In this document: positions 52,188 through 63,976 of the stretch, one piece after another
Layout: each line of letters starts with the position of its first letter
How positions within the stretch are numbered: position 1 is the stretch's first letter
DNA from: Nocardioides conyzicola
GTDB taxonomy: Bacteria > Actinomycetota > Actinomycetes > Propionibacteriales > Nocardioidaceae
Reading direction: 5' to 3'
DNA: 64,000 nt
Assembly: GCF_039543825.1 (NCBI RefSeq)
Contig: NZ_BAABKM010000001.1
Location: forward strand, 62,001-126,000
Notes under the pieces: model-generated
Databases searched by the model: none
Told to the model about the DNA's origin: nothing
The model's input: the letters and a program-made list of their open reading frames with translations, nothing else
Program-made: the position numbers and the translations under genes

Positions 52188-52371
52188 GTTTGTGGTGTCT
52201 CCTCAGGAATAAGTGTGGTGAGGAAGTCTCCGGGACCAGGTGGGGAAAGCACCGGCCGGTTCCTTCGATGGGCTCTGCGACGCTCGGGTGAGAGGGTCCG
52301 GGCGCGCAGGACTCAGCGGCCAAGTCTGCCAGACGGGGCGCCCGGTGGAAAAATCGGGCAGAGTCGTGACC

Positions 52372-52959
52372 ATGAGCCAGCCACCGCCGTCGTACCCGGT
52401 CCCGTCCGGCTACCCGCCAGGCGCGTCTCCGTCGCCGCCCAAGTATCGGCCGAGCGGATGGTGGTTCGTCGTCGGGGCCGCGCTGGTCGTCGCCGCCGTC
52501 GCGGCCGCGGTCGGGCTGTTCGTCTGGACCCTCTCGGCGTTCTTCTCGACCGACGCGACGGTGCCGGCGGACGGCAGGACCCACACCGTCACCGTCGGCA
52601 CCGACGGCGACCGGGTGCTGTGGCGGGACACGGCGGTCGCGGATCCGGAGTGCGCCGTCGTGGACACCACGACCGGCGACCAGGTCGACCTGCGCGTGGT
52701 CACCAGCCACATGACCAAGGACCTCAACGAGGACCACTGGACGGCGGCGTACCGCTTCGACCCGGGCTCCGGGAGGCTCGACGTCACGTGTGCTGCGGGA
52801 GACGAGGTCGAGATCGGCCCGGCACCCAGCATCGGCGGGTTCGTCGGCGGCATCATCGCCACCGTCGCGGTCCCAGGCCTGCTCGGCCTCCTCGGCCTGG
52901 TGACCCTGATCGTGACCGGGGTCCTCTGGGCCTCGCGGCCGGCGAGGCCGAAGGGCTGA
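52372..52959 (+). CDS. Membrane-anchored protein of unknown function
   Basis: A 195-residue protein. A Pro-rich N-terminus (PPPSYPVPSGYPPGASPSPP) precedes a membrane segment (WWFVVGAALVVAAVAAAVGL) and a second hydrophobic segment at the C-terminus (VPGLLGLLGLVTLIVTGVLW). The extracellular middle part contains a few Asp-rich turns and two Cys (PECAVV, VTCAAG). It resembles small actinobacterial DUF-type membrane proteins, but I do not assign a family. It begins the accessory block between rpsP and ffh. Confidence 0.55.
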   Translation: MSQPPPSYPVPSGYPPGASPSPPKYRPSGWWFVVGAALVVAAVAAAVGLFVWTLSAFFSTDATVPADGRTHTVTVGTDGDRVLWRDTAVADPECAVVDTTTGDQVDLRVVTSHMTKDLNEDHWTAAYRFDPGSGRLDVTCAAGDEVEIGPAPSIGGFVGGIIATVAVPGLLGLLGLVTLIVTGVLWASRPARPKG

Positions 52960-52995
52960 CCACAACCAACGGCCCGCCGGCGGCGTCCCACCGGC

Positions 52996-53790
52996 ATGAC
53001 CCTCTCCCAACGGCACCCGCGGCTGCGCCCGGCTGCCGTGCTCGCCCACCGCGCCACCCGCCGGGCGCAGTGGCTGCTGGGCGACACCGACTGGGCGACG
53101 TACCGCGCTCCTGACGAGCTGCCCGTGCGGCTCCAGCGGCACGGCTCGCTGCTGCTGCGCGAGCTGGCGGGCGCGGAGATGGTGCTGCAGCACAACAAGG
53201 TCGTGAACCTGCGGATCGCCGCTCCCCGGGTCGACCGGCTGGTGATCGGGCCGGGACAGACCTTCTCCTTCAACAAGGTGGTCGGCAACTGCACCCGCCG
53301 GAAGGGGTACGTCGAGGGCATGCGGCTCTCGGACGGCGCGGCCGTGCCCGGCGTCGGCGGCGGCATCTGCCAGCTCGCCAACCTCCTGCACTGGATGGTC
53401 CTGCACTCGCCGCTCACCGTGGTCGAGCGCTCCGAGCACAGCTTCGACCCGTTCCCCGACAACGGCCGGGTGCTGCCGTGGGGAGTCGGCTGCTCGATCG
53501 CCTACAACTACGTCGACCTGGTGGTCCGCAACGACACGGCAACGACGTTCCAGCTGCGCACCTGGGTCGGCGAGCGGCACCTGCGCGGCGAGCTCCGTGC
53601 CGACCGGGAGCTGCCGGTGTCCTACTCGGTCGAGGCGCGGGAGGAGCGGTTCGAGCGCGGCGACGACGGGCTCGTGCGGCGCAGCAACGAGATCTGGCGG
53701 AGCACCGTCGACCGGCGTACCGGCGACGTCGTGGCCACCGAGCTGGTCCGGCGGAACAGGGCCGTGGTGAAGTACGCCGTGGGCGTGTGA
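52996..53790 (+). CDS. VanW family protein
   Basis: A 264-residue VanW-like protein with the VanW domain (GPGQTFSFNKVVGNCTRRKG, VPGVGGGICQLANLLHWMV, DPFPDNGRVLPWG). The family is named for an accessory gene of vancomycin resistance clusters, but most members, as here, stand alone and have no known function. There is no signal peptide, unusual for extracellular VanW proteins. It follows the membrane protein by 36 bases. Confidence 0.82.
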   Translation: MTLSQRHPRLRPAAVLAHRATRRAQWLLGDTDWATYRAPDELPVRLQRHGSLLLRELAGAEMVLQHNKVVNLRIAAPRVDRLVIGPGQTFSFNKVVGNCTRRKGYVEGMRLSDGAAVPGVGGGICQLANLLHWMVLHSPLTVVERSEHSFDPFPDNGRVLPWGVGCSIAYNYVDLVVRNDTATTFQLRTWVGERHLRGELRADRELPVSYSVEAREERFERGDDGLVRRSNEIWRSTVDRRTGDVVATELVRRNRAVVKYAVGV

Positions 53791-53800
53791 CCGGCCGACC

Positions 53801-54880
53801 TCAGGCGACCACGACGCCGCGCAGGACGACGCAGGCGGGCCGGAGCAGGACCGAGAGGTCCGCGAGCGGGTCGGAGTCGTAGACCACGAAGTCGGCGGGC
53901 GCTCCCTCGGTCAGGCCGGCGTTCCAGCCCAGCCACTCACGGGCCCGCCAGGACGCCGCGCCGAGGGCGTACTCCCGTGGGAGCCCCATCGCCGCGAGCC
54001 CGATCACCTCGCCGGCGAGGTTGCCGTGGCGGCTGACCCCGCCGTTGTCCGAGCCGGCGTAGAGCGGCACCCCCGCGTCGTACGCCGCCATCAGGGTGTC
54101 GCGACGGTGGACGAAGAGGTCGGTCATGGTGCGCGAGTACGCCGGGAAGCGCTCGCGGCTCGACCACGCGTACTCGGGGAACTTCTCGGTCTGCATCACC
54201 GTCGGCACCAGCGCGACGCCGCGCTCGGCCATCAGCTCGAGGTGCTCCTCCGCGAGCCCGGTGCCGTGCTCGATGCAGTCGATGCCCGCCTCGAGCAGGC
54301 CGGTCAACACGTCGCGGCCGAAGCAGTGGGCGGTGACCTTCGCGCCGTGCTCGTGGGCGACCCGGATCGCCTCGGCGAAGTCGGCCGCCGGGAAGGACGG
54401 CGTGAGGTCGCCGTCGTCGCGGGAGATCCAGTCCCCCACGAGCTTGACCCAGCCGTCGCCGCGCTGCGCCTGCTCGGCGACGGCCTCGACGAGACCGGCC
54501 GGCTCGACCTCGTCGGCGTAGTTGCGCAGGTAGCGCCTGGTGCGCGCGATGTGGCGCCCGGCGCGGATCAGCCGCGGCAGGTCGTCGCGCTCCTGGACCC
54601 AGCGGGTGTCGGCCGGCGATCCGCAGTCGCGGATCAGCAGGGTGCCGCCGTCGCGGTCCTCGACCGCCTGCTGCTCGGTCTCCTCGTCGCTGACCGCACC
54701 CTCCTCGCCGAGGCCGAGGTGGCAGTGGGCGTCGACCAGACCGGGGACGATCCAGCCGTCGACGGCGCGCTCGGCGCCGGCGACCGGCTCGTAGGTGACC
54801 GTGTCCCCGACGACGAACAGCTCACGCCGTTCGCCGTCGGGGAGCACCGGACCGGAGAACTTCAGTACGGGAGCAGCCAT
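53801..54880 (-). CDS. Amidohydrolase family protein (imidazolonepropionase/prolidase-like)
   Basis: A 359-residue TIM-barrel amidohydrolase. The metal motif VDAHCHLGL is near residue 50, the His ligands lie in VTAHCFGRD and IEHGTG, and the late Asp in YAGSDNGG. The C-terminal sandwich returns with GAPADFVVYDSDPLADL. The substrate is unknown; peptide- or imidazolone-like amides are typical. It is 10 bases from the VanW stop in convergent orientation. ATG start with no close ribosome binding site. Confidence 0.8.
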   Translation of the reverse strand: MAAPVLKFSGPVLPDGERRELFVVGDTVTYEPVAGAERAVDGWIVPGLVDAHCHLGLGEEGAVSDEETEQQAVEDRDGGTLLIRDCGSPADTRWVQERDDLPRLIRAGRHIARTRRYLRNYADEVEPAGLVEAVAEQAQRGDGWVKLVGDWISRDDGDLTPSFPAADFAEAIRVAHEHGAKVTAHCFGRDVLTGLLEAGIDCIEHGTGLAEEHLELMAERGVALVPTVMQTEKFPEYAWSSRERFPAYSRTMTDLFVHRRDTLMAAYDAGVPLYAGSDNGGVSRHGNLAGEVIGLAAMGLPREYALGAASWRAREWLGWNAGLTEGAPADFVVYDSDPLADLSVLLRPACVVLRGVVVA

Positions 54881-54899
54881 GTTCCCGGACGGTACCGCC

Positions 54900-56882
<1,983 letters not shown>

Positions 56883-56911
56883 GCCTTCTCCTTGCCGAGA
56901 TCAAGGGTGGG

Positions 56912-56925
56912 GTGACGCCCGTCAC
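56912..56925. promoter_or_regulatory. Palindromic operator-like site over the GH3 start region
   Basis: GTGACG-CC-CGTCAC is a perfect dyad. It overlaps the -10 (TAACGT) and presumed transcription start of the GH3 gene. A 12-base core (GACGCCCGTCAC) recurs inverted at 56967-56978. Confidence 0.6.
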
Positions 56926-56953
56926 GTTAGGAACCGACGTTCGTCCGGGTCAA
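56924..56953 (-). promoter_or_regulatory. GH3 gene promoter
   Basis: On the minus strand TTGACC (56953-56948) and TAACGT (56929-56924) are separated by 18 bases, a good sigma-70-type promoter. The palindrome at 56912-56925 overlaps its -10 end. Confidence 0.55.
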
Positions 56954-56966
56954 TGCGTAAAGAACG

Positions 56967-56978
56967 GTGACGGGCGTC
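56967..56978 (-). promoter_or_regulatory. Second, inverted operator half-site
   Basis: GTGACGGGCGTC is the reverse complement of the core GACGCCCGTCAC in the palindrome at 56912-56925. It lies 41 bases away, on the side of the ROK gene. Confidence 0.5.
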
Positions 56979-57008
56979 TTGTTTGTTCACTTCCCGGATG
57001 AATGGCTC

Positions 57009-57014
57009 TACGCT
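57009..57014 (+). promoter_or_regulatory. -10 of the ROK gene (leaderless)
   Basis: TACGCT fits TAnnnT and ends six bases before ATG 57021, so the mRNA may start at the ATG. The lepB gene shows the same hexamer and spacing. Confidence 0.45.
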
Positions 57015-57020
57015 CGCCCG

Positions 57021-58187
57021 ATGGTCACGACCGGGGCGCTGGAGCGCCTGCGCGAGGCGCACCGCCGGGCGATCACCGGGCTGCTGGCCGGCGAGGGACC
57101 GATGAGCCGGGCGGACCTGGCCCGTGGCACCGGTCTCTCCCGGACCACCATCTCGAGCCTGGTCACCGACCTGATCGGCAGCGGCGACATCGTCGAGACC
57201 GCCGACCGCGGCCGACCTCACAAGGGCGGCAGCGGGCGGCCACCGCTCCTGGTCGCACTGAGCACGCCGCACGGCGTGGTCGCCGGGGTCGACATCGGCC
57301 ACGGGCACGTCCGCGTCGCGGTGGCGGACCGCGGTGGCGCCGTCCTCGCCGAGGAGAGCGACGTCCTCGACGTCGACGAGCACGGCGTGGACGCGCTGGA
57401 CCGCGCCGCCCGGATGGTCCGCGACGGGCTGGCCGCGGCCGGGATCGCGCGCAGCGACCTGCACGCCGTCGGCATGTGCGTGCCGGCGCCGCTCGACCGG
57501 CGTTCGGCCCGGATCCGCACCGGGATCATGCCGGGCTGGCGTCACCTCTCCCCCGGCGACGAGCTCCACCGCCGGCTCGACGCCCCCGTCTTCGCCGACA
57601 ACGACGCCAACCTCGGCGCGCTCGCCGAGCTCGGTCACGGTGCCGCCCGCGGCATCGCCGACGTCCTCTACGTGAAGGTCGCGAGCGGCCTGGGCGCCGG
57701 CATCGTCCTCGGCGGCCGACTCCACCGCGGCGCCACCGGCATCGCCGGCGAGATCGGCCACGTCCAGGTGGGCGAGGACGGCCAGGTCTGCCGCTGCGGC
57801 AACCGCGGCTGCCTCGAGACCGCCGTCTCCGCGCCGCGGCTGGTGGCGCTGCTGCAGCCGGCGTACGACGAGGAGCTCACCGTGGAGAGCGTGCTCGACC
57901 TCGACGACGCCGGGGACGCCGGCGTACGACGGGTGCTCAGCGACGCCGGTCGGTCCGTCGGCCGCGCCCTCGCCGACCTGTGCAACAGCCTCAACCCCGA
58001 GGCGATCGTCCTGGGCGGCTCGCTGGGCACGTCGACCTCCCTCGCGGCGGGGGTCCGCGCCGCGGTGGACCGCTACGCCCAGCCCGACACCGCCGCGGCC
58101 GTACGCGTGGTCGCCGGCGAGCTCGGCGACCGGGCCGAGGTCGTCGGCGCGGTGTCGCTCGCGATCGCGCGGGTGGCCGCGGGCTGA
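57021..58187 (+). CDS. ROK family transcriptional regulator
   Basis: A 388-residue NagC/XylR-like regulator. The N-terminal winged helix (SRADLARGTGLSRTTISSLV) precedes the ROK sugar-kinase-like part: ASGLGAGIVLGG, the zinc motif with CRCGNRGCLE, and the conserved GEIGHVQVG. The setting next to a GH3 glycosidase suggests a sugar ligand and local control of glycoside use. The shorter ATG (57021) is preferred because TACGCT lies six bases before it. Confidence 0.87.
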   Translation: MVTTGALERLREAHRRAITGLLAGEGPMSRADLARGTGLSRTTISSLVTDLIGSGDIVETADRGRPHKGGSGRPPLLVALSTPHGVVAGVDIGHGHVRVAVADRGGAVLAEESDVLDVDEHGVDALDRAARMVRDGLAAAGIARSDLHAVGMCVPAPLDRRSARIRTGIMPGWRHLSPGDELHRRLDAPVFADNDANLGALAELGHGAARGIADVLYVKVASGLGAGIVLGGRLHRGATGIAGEIGHVQVGEDGQVCRCGNRGCLETAVSAPRLVALLQPAYDEELTVESVLDLDDAGDAGVRRVLSDAGRSVGRALADLCNSLNPEAIVLGGSLGTSTSLAAGVRAAVDRYAQPDTAAAVRVVAGELGDRAEVVGAVSLAIARVAAG

Positions 58188-58208
58188 GTGCTCGGCTGCC
58201 GCCGAGGT

Positions 58209-58271
58209 CGTCGAGTGACGCGAAACGGCCCTTTTCAGGTTTGTCCGAGGGCGATCTCGCGTCACTCGACG
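58209..58271. terminator. Long inverted repeat between the ROK gene and the NYN gene
   Basis: CGTCGAGTGACGCGA (58209-58223) and its exact complement (58257-58271) form a 15-bp stem around a 33-base loop. GACGCGAAA occurs three bases apart in both arms' neighbourhoods, and the whole lies between convergent stops. It may be a bidirectional terminator or a dispersed intergenic palindrome. Confidence 0.5.
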
Positions 58272-58284
58272 CGAAAGGGCGCAG

Positions 58285-58653
58285 TCAGAGCTGGTCGAGC
58301 AGCCAGGACGGGCTGAGCGCCTGGGCGCCCACTCCCCCGACCCGGGCCTGCAGGAACCGGTCGGCGGTCACCACCACGACCCGGTCGCCGCGAGCGGCCG
58401 CGACCCGGGCCTGCTCGACGATCGTGTCGTCGCCGGCGCCCTTCGCGTGGACGGTGCGCACGTGGCCGTCACGCCCCGCCTTGACCCCGCCCTTGGCCTG
58501 GCCCTCGAGGACCAGCACCACCTCGTCGTACGGCGTGTCCGCGACCAGCAGCCCCTCGTGCAGGCGCCGGGCCGCACCGGCGCGGTCCTTCCACCACCCG
58601 TCCGGGCGGCTGCCCACGACGTTGGCGCCGTCGACGATGAGGACCGATGTCAC
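58285..58653 (-). CDS. NYN-domain protein (PIN-like nuclease fold)
   Basis: A 122-residue protein with the NYN/YacP-like fold: TSVLIVDGANVVGSRPDGWW carries the first Asp, VVLVLEGQAKGG and GAGDDTIVEQAR the middle acidic residues, and VVVVTADRFLQARV the last. Such proteins are putative metal-dependent RNases. The GTG start overlaps the upstream stop (GTGA), so it is coupled to the secreted repeat protein gene, an odd combination. Confidence 0.8.
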   Translation of the reverse strand: MTSVLIVDGANVVGSRPDGWWKDRAGAARRLHEGLLVADTPYDEVVLVLEGQAKGGVKAGRDGHVRTVHAKGAGDDTIVEQARVAAARGDRVVVVTADRFLQARVGGVGAQALSPSWLLDQL

Positions 58654-59738
58654 CGCTGCAGTCGCACCGGAGCCGACACCGCACCCAGTCGGCCGCCCTG
58701 ATGGGCGAGCACGACCCTGTAGGTGCCGCGCGGCAGGTCGAGGGTGCGGGTCTCGGCTCGTCCCCGCGTGTGGAGAACACCCGGGCGGGTGTGCCAGGCC
58801 CCCGACATGGCCCGACGCTGCACGCGGAACTTCCAGGACCCGGAGGCTCGGTTGGGATTGACGTTGAGAAACAGCCGACTGCGATGCCGGAGAGCGCCGA
58901 CGCGGAGCGTGAGGTGTTGCGGCATGGTCGTGGGCGGCGGCAGCTGATGCCCCAGCTGGATGTCCGCACCCGCTGCCGTGCCGCCGGCACCCACCGTGAC
59001 GCTGTCGGCCTGGTCCACGGACGACGCACCGCCGAAGTACTCGTCGTCGAGGGCACCGGACGGATCATGTGCGCTGATCCGGTAGGCGCCTGCCGCGAGA
59101 CCGCCGAGGTCGTAGGCCCCGGAGGCGTCGGCCGCGACCGTGGTCACGGCCTGCCAGCTGAACCGCTCGTCACCACCGCCCCACGGGGTGTGCTCCGTCG
59201 TGCCCTCCGTCATCCACGAGTACGCCGTCACCTCCGCGCCGGCCAGAGCCGCCCCGTCCGAATCGGTCACGGCCCCGGTGACGTGAGATGCCGGACCGAG
59301 CTGGACGTCCATGCCCGAGACGGTCGTGCCGTAGGGGACGTGGATCGCGACCGCGTCCGTCGGCCCGCCACCGCTGACCGTGATGCGGGTCGCGTTGTCG
59401 TAGTACTCGAACGCATGGACACCGTCGGAGAACCGGAGGTAGTAGTCACGGTGGTCGGCGCCCGCGTAGGAGTCCGTGAGCAGGTTGCTGACGTCGTAGG
59501 CCCCGGAGGCGTCGGTCTGCACCGAGGTCACAACCACCGGTCCCAGGAGCTGGGTGCCGAAGTCGTTCCAGGTGTACGCGGTCACAGTCACGCCGGCGAG
59601 CGGTGCGTCATCCGCGCCGATCACCGTCCCGGTGATGTGCCCGCGGTCCGCTGCCCACGCGCCGCCTGGCACCATCGCTGCGACGAGCCCGAGGACGAGG
59701 CCCGCGCATCCCGTCACGATCCGCGTTGCTGCAGGCAT
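58650..59738 (-). CDS. Secreted protein with carboxypeptidase-regulatory-like repeats
   Basis: A 362-residue exported protein. The signal peptide (MPAATRIVTGCAGLVLGLVA) is followed by two CarboxypepD_reg-like/Ig-like repeats (ITGTVIGADDAPLAGVTVTA; VTGAVTDSDGAALAGAEVTA) and a C-terminal RVQRRAMSGAWHTRP-type beta sandwich. It may be a surface or matrix protein. No catalytic motif is seen. Confidence 0.65.
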   Translation of the reverse strand: MPAATRIVTGCAGLVLGLVAAMVPGGAWAADRGHITGTVIGADDAPLAGVTVTAYTWNDFGTQLLGPVVVTSVQTDASGAYDVSNLLTDSYAGADHRDYYLRFSDGVHAFEYYDNATRITVSGGGPTDAVAIHVPYGTTVSGMDVQLGPASHVTGAVTDSDGAALAGAEVTAYSWMTEGTTEHTPWGGGDERFSWQAVTTVAADASGAYDLGGLAAGAYRISAHDPSGALDDEYFGGASSVDQADSVTVGAGGTAAGADIQLGHQLPPPTTMPQHLTLRVGALRHRSRLFLNVNPNRASGSWKFRVQRRAMSGAWHTRPGVLHTRGRAETRTLDLPRGTYRVVLAHQGGRLGAVSAPVRLQR

Positions 59739-59818
59739 CAGTGGCTCCCTCGAGTTCCCAGGACGACGTCGTCCCTCGCCGTTCTATCACTACCCACGAG
59801 TGGCGGACCGGTGCGCGG

Positions 59819-61387
<1,569 letters not shown>

Positions 61388-61482
61388 GTCGTGGTCCTAC
61401 TCGTGGTCCTGAGGTGTCAGCGACGGTCGATGAGAGGTGCCAAGCCTAACCGGGACGCCCTGGTACGCCGTACGCTGGCGGC

Positions 61483-61770
61483 ATGGTCATCCTGGCGATC
61501 TGCGTCGCATCGGTGCTGCTGCTCGGCGTCATCGTGTGGATCGGCACCAACATGGTGGCCCACCCCGACCCGGCCGCGGGCGCCGTGGGCGCCGGGATCG
61601 GCTCCGGCCTGGGCATGTTCGACCCCGGTGCGGGACGGGCCCGCGAGGAGATCGACGACAAGGCGAACCAGACCGAGGTGCTACCGACTCCCGACGAGGA
61701 CGAGGACCACCCGGTGTGGAAGGTCGACCTGCGCCGCGGGACCGTCAAGATCCCCCGGCCGCCGCAGTGA
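61483..61770 (+). CDS. Small single-pass membrane protein
   Basis: A 95-residue protein with an N-terminal membrane segment (MVILAICVASVLLLGVIVWI), a short Gly/Ala loop (GAVGAGIGSGLGMFDPGAGR) and an acidic, charged C-terminus (PDEDEDHPVWKVDLRRG). I do not recognise the family. Its 3' end overlaps the convergent glnD gene by 26 bases. Confidence 0.6.
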   Translation: MVILAICVASVLLLGVIVWIGTNMVAHPDPAAGAVGAGIGSGLGMFDPGAGRAREEIDDKANQTEVLPTPDEDEDHPVWKVDLRRGTVKIPRPPQ

Positions 61771-63976
61771 GAGCGGCCCGTACGGCGTGCGCGGCCTCGG
61801 CCGCACGCTGGTCGCTGAGCACCCCGGCGTGCGCCTCCTGCAGGTAGAAGACGTCCACCGCCTGCGGTCCCAGGGTGTCGACGTGGGCCGACCGGACGGC
61901 GATGTCGAGGTCGGCCAGCGCCGCGCAGGCCAGGTAGACGACCCCCGGCCGGTCGCCGGTCCGGACCTCGAGGACCGTCGCCTGCTGCGACGCCTCCGGA
62001 CGTACGGCGACGGTCGGCTCGAGCGCGTCGGTCGCGGACGCCCGGCGGAGCCGCTTGGAGGCCTCGACCCGGCCGGCGACGACCGCTTCGTACCGTTGCC
62101 GCAGCACGGCCGCGTCGAGGTCGGGCACGCCGACCTCCCAGACGGAGACGCCGTACTGCTCCTGCGCCCAGGCGCGCGCGGCGCGCACGGGGATGCGCTG
62201 CAGCGCGAACATGGCCGCGAAGTCGGCCAGCAGGCCGACCCGGTCGGGTGCGATGACCGTGACGCGGGTGCCGTCCTCGTCGTGCTCGACGGTGATCGCC
62301 GCCGAGCCGCGGCGTACCTCCTTGGGGATCTGGACGTCGTCGGTGACGATCGGCGGCAGCGCCACCCCGGAGTCCAGGGCGGCCCGCGCGCGCCGCGCCA
62401 GGTCGTTGATCAGGCCGGACCGCCAGGCGGACCAGGCCTTCGGTGAGGCCGCCTTCGCGTCGGCCTCGGACAGCGCGAGCAGCAGGTCCAGCGCCTCCAC
62501 GGACCCGACGCGGTCGGTGATGAGCTCGACGGTGGCGGGGTCGTCGGGGTCGCGGGTGGTGGCGGTCTCGGCGAGCACGAGGTGCCACCGCACCAGCCGC
62601 GCGATCAGGTCGACCGCGTCCGGCGCGAAGCCCATCCGGGTGGCGACCTCGCGGGCGATCGGCTCGCCGGCCACGCTGTGCTCGGTCAGGCTCCCCTTGC
62701 CGATGTCGTGGAGCAGCGCCGCGACCATGAGCACGTCGGGCCGGGCCACGTGGCGGATCAGGGCGGACGCCTCGATGCAGGTCTCGACGACGTGCCGGTC
62801 CACGGTGAACCGGTGGATCGCCGACGCGTGCGGCAGCATCCGGATCCGGTCCCACTCGGGGAGCGCCCGGCTCATGGCGCCGGTCTCCTCGAGCGTCTCC
62901 CAGACGGCCAGCAGGCCGCGGCCCGAGGCGAGGAGCCGCACCAGCAGCTGCCGTGCCTCGGCGGGCCACGGAGTCGGCAGCGGGACGCCCTCGCGGGCCA
63001 GCCGGGCCGCGGTCGCGGGAGCCAGGACCACGTCGTGCTCGGCTGCCGCCGCCGCCGCTCGCAGCAGGAGGACGGGGTCCTCGGCCGGTCGGGCGGACCG
63101 GTCCAGCACGACCTCACCGTTGGAGAGCGCGACGCCGGGTGCCAGCGGGGTCAGCTCGGGGCGCCGCGCGCGCTGGTTGGGGGCCGGCCGCGCCAGCGCG
63201 GCGTCGACCCGGCGCCAGGTCAGGTGCGAGAGGTGGGTGATGCGGCGACCGAGCTCGCGCACGTGGATCTGGGCCTCGCGTGCGTCGGTCAGCCCCAGCG
63301 CGTGCCCGAGGTCGCTCCACTGCTCGGGGTTGATCCGGTCGGTCGGCCGGCCCGCGGTGTCCTGCAGCGCGTCGCGCACGTCGAGCATGGTCAGGCGCAC
63401 CCGCTCGAGCTCCACGTGCGGCACGTCGACCATCCAGGTCGCGACCAGGGCCTTGAGGACGGTCGCGTCGCGGAGGCCGCCCTCGGCCTCCTTGATGTCG
63501 GGCACCGAGAGGTGGGCGACCTCGCCGACCGACTCGTGCCGGGCGCGGACCATGGCCTGCAGGGCGGGCAGCCGCTCCTTGGCGGTCCGGCGCCAGCTGG
63601 CGAGCATCGTCGTGCGCAGCCGCAGGGTGAGGTGGGGGTCGCCGGCCAGGTGGCGTACGTCGAGCAGACCGAGCGCGACCTTCAGGTCGGCGTCGGCGGC
63701 ACTCACCATCTCGCTCATCGTGCGCACCGAGTGGTCGAGCCGGGCGCCGGAGTCCCACAGCGGGTACCAGACCTTCTCGGCGACCGCCCGGACGTCGACC
63801 CCGTCGTCCGAGACCAGGACGACGTCGAGGTCGGAGTAGGGAGCCAGCTCGCGTCGTCCGTAGCCGCCGACGGCGACCAGCGCGGCCCCGGACTCCGGGC
63901 CGCCGCTGTCGCGGTAGGCCTCGGCGCAGAGCGCGTCGGCCTCGTCGGCTCGGCGCGTGCGGTCGGATGCGCTCAG
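61745..63976 (-). CDS. glnD: Bifunctional [protein-PII] uridylyltransferase / uridylyl-removing enzyme
   Basis: About 743 residues. The nucleotidyltransferase motif is GGYGRRELAPYSDLD, near residue 45. The HD domain has HRFTVDRHVVETCIEA and LLHDIGKG, and two C-terminal ACT domains follow (RVTVIAPDRVGLLADFAAM, RTGDRPGVVYLACAALAD) that bind glutamine. It modifies PII according to nitrogen status. No ATG/GTG precedes the conserved start region; CTG 63976 in a CTGA overlap with the glnB stop gives LSASDRTRR and is the likely start. If not, the gene begins outside the window. Confidence 0.9.
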   Translation of the reverse strand: MSASDRTRRADEADALCAEAYRDSGGPESGAALVAVGGYGRRELAPYSDLDVVLVSDDGVDVRAVAEKVWYPLWDSGARLDHSVRTMSEMVSAADADLKVALGLLDVRHLAGDPHLTLRLRTTMLASWRRTAKERLPALQAMVRARHESVGEVAHLSVPDIKEAEGGLRDATVLKALVATWMVDVPHVELERVRLTMLDVRDALQDTAGRPTDRINPEQWSDLGHALGLTDAREAQIHVRELGRRITHLSHLTWRRVDAALARPAPNQRARRPELTPLAPGVALSNGEVVLDRSARPAEDPVLLLRAAAAAAEHDVVLAPATAARLAREGVPLPTPWPAEARQLLVRLLASGRGLLAVWETLEETGAMSRALPEWDRIRMLPHASAIHRFTVDRHVVETCIEASALIRHVARPDVLMVAALLHDIGKGSLTEHSVAGEPIAREVATRMGFAPDAVDLIARLVRWHLVLAETATTRDPDDPATVELITDRVGSVEALDLLLALSEADAKAASPKAWSAWRSGLINDLARRARAALDSGVALPPIVTDDVQIPKEVRRGSAAITVEHDEDGTRVTVIAPDRVGLLADFAAMFALQRIPVRAARAWAQEQYGVSVWEVGVPDLDAAVLRQRYEAVVAGRVEASKRLRRASATDALEPTVAVRPEASQQATVLEVRTGDRPGVVYLACAALADLDIAVRSAHVDTLGPQAVDVFYLQEAHAGVLSDQRAAEAAHAVRAALTAAAGGS

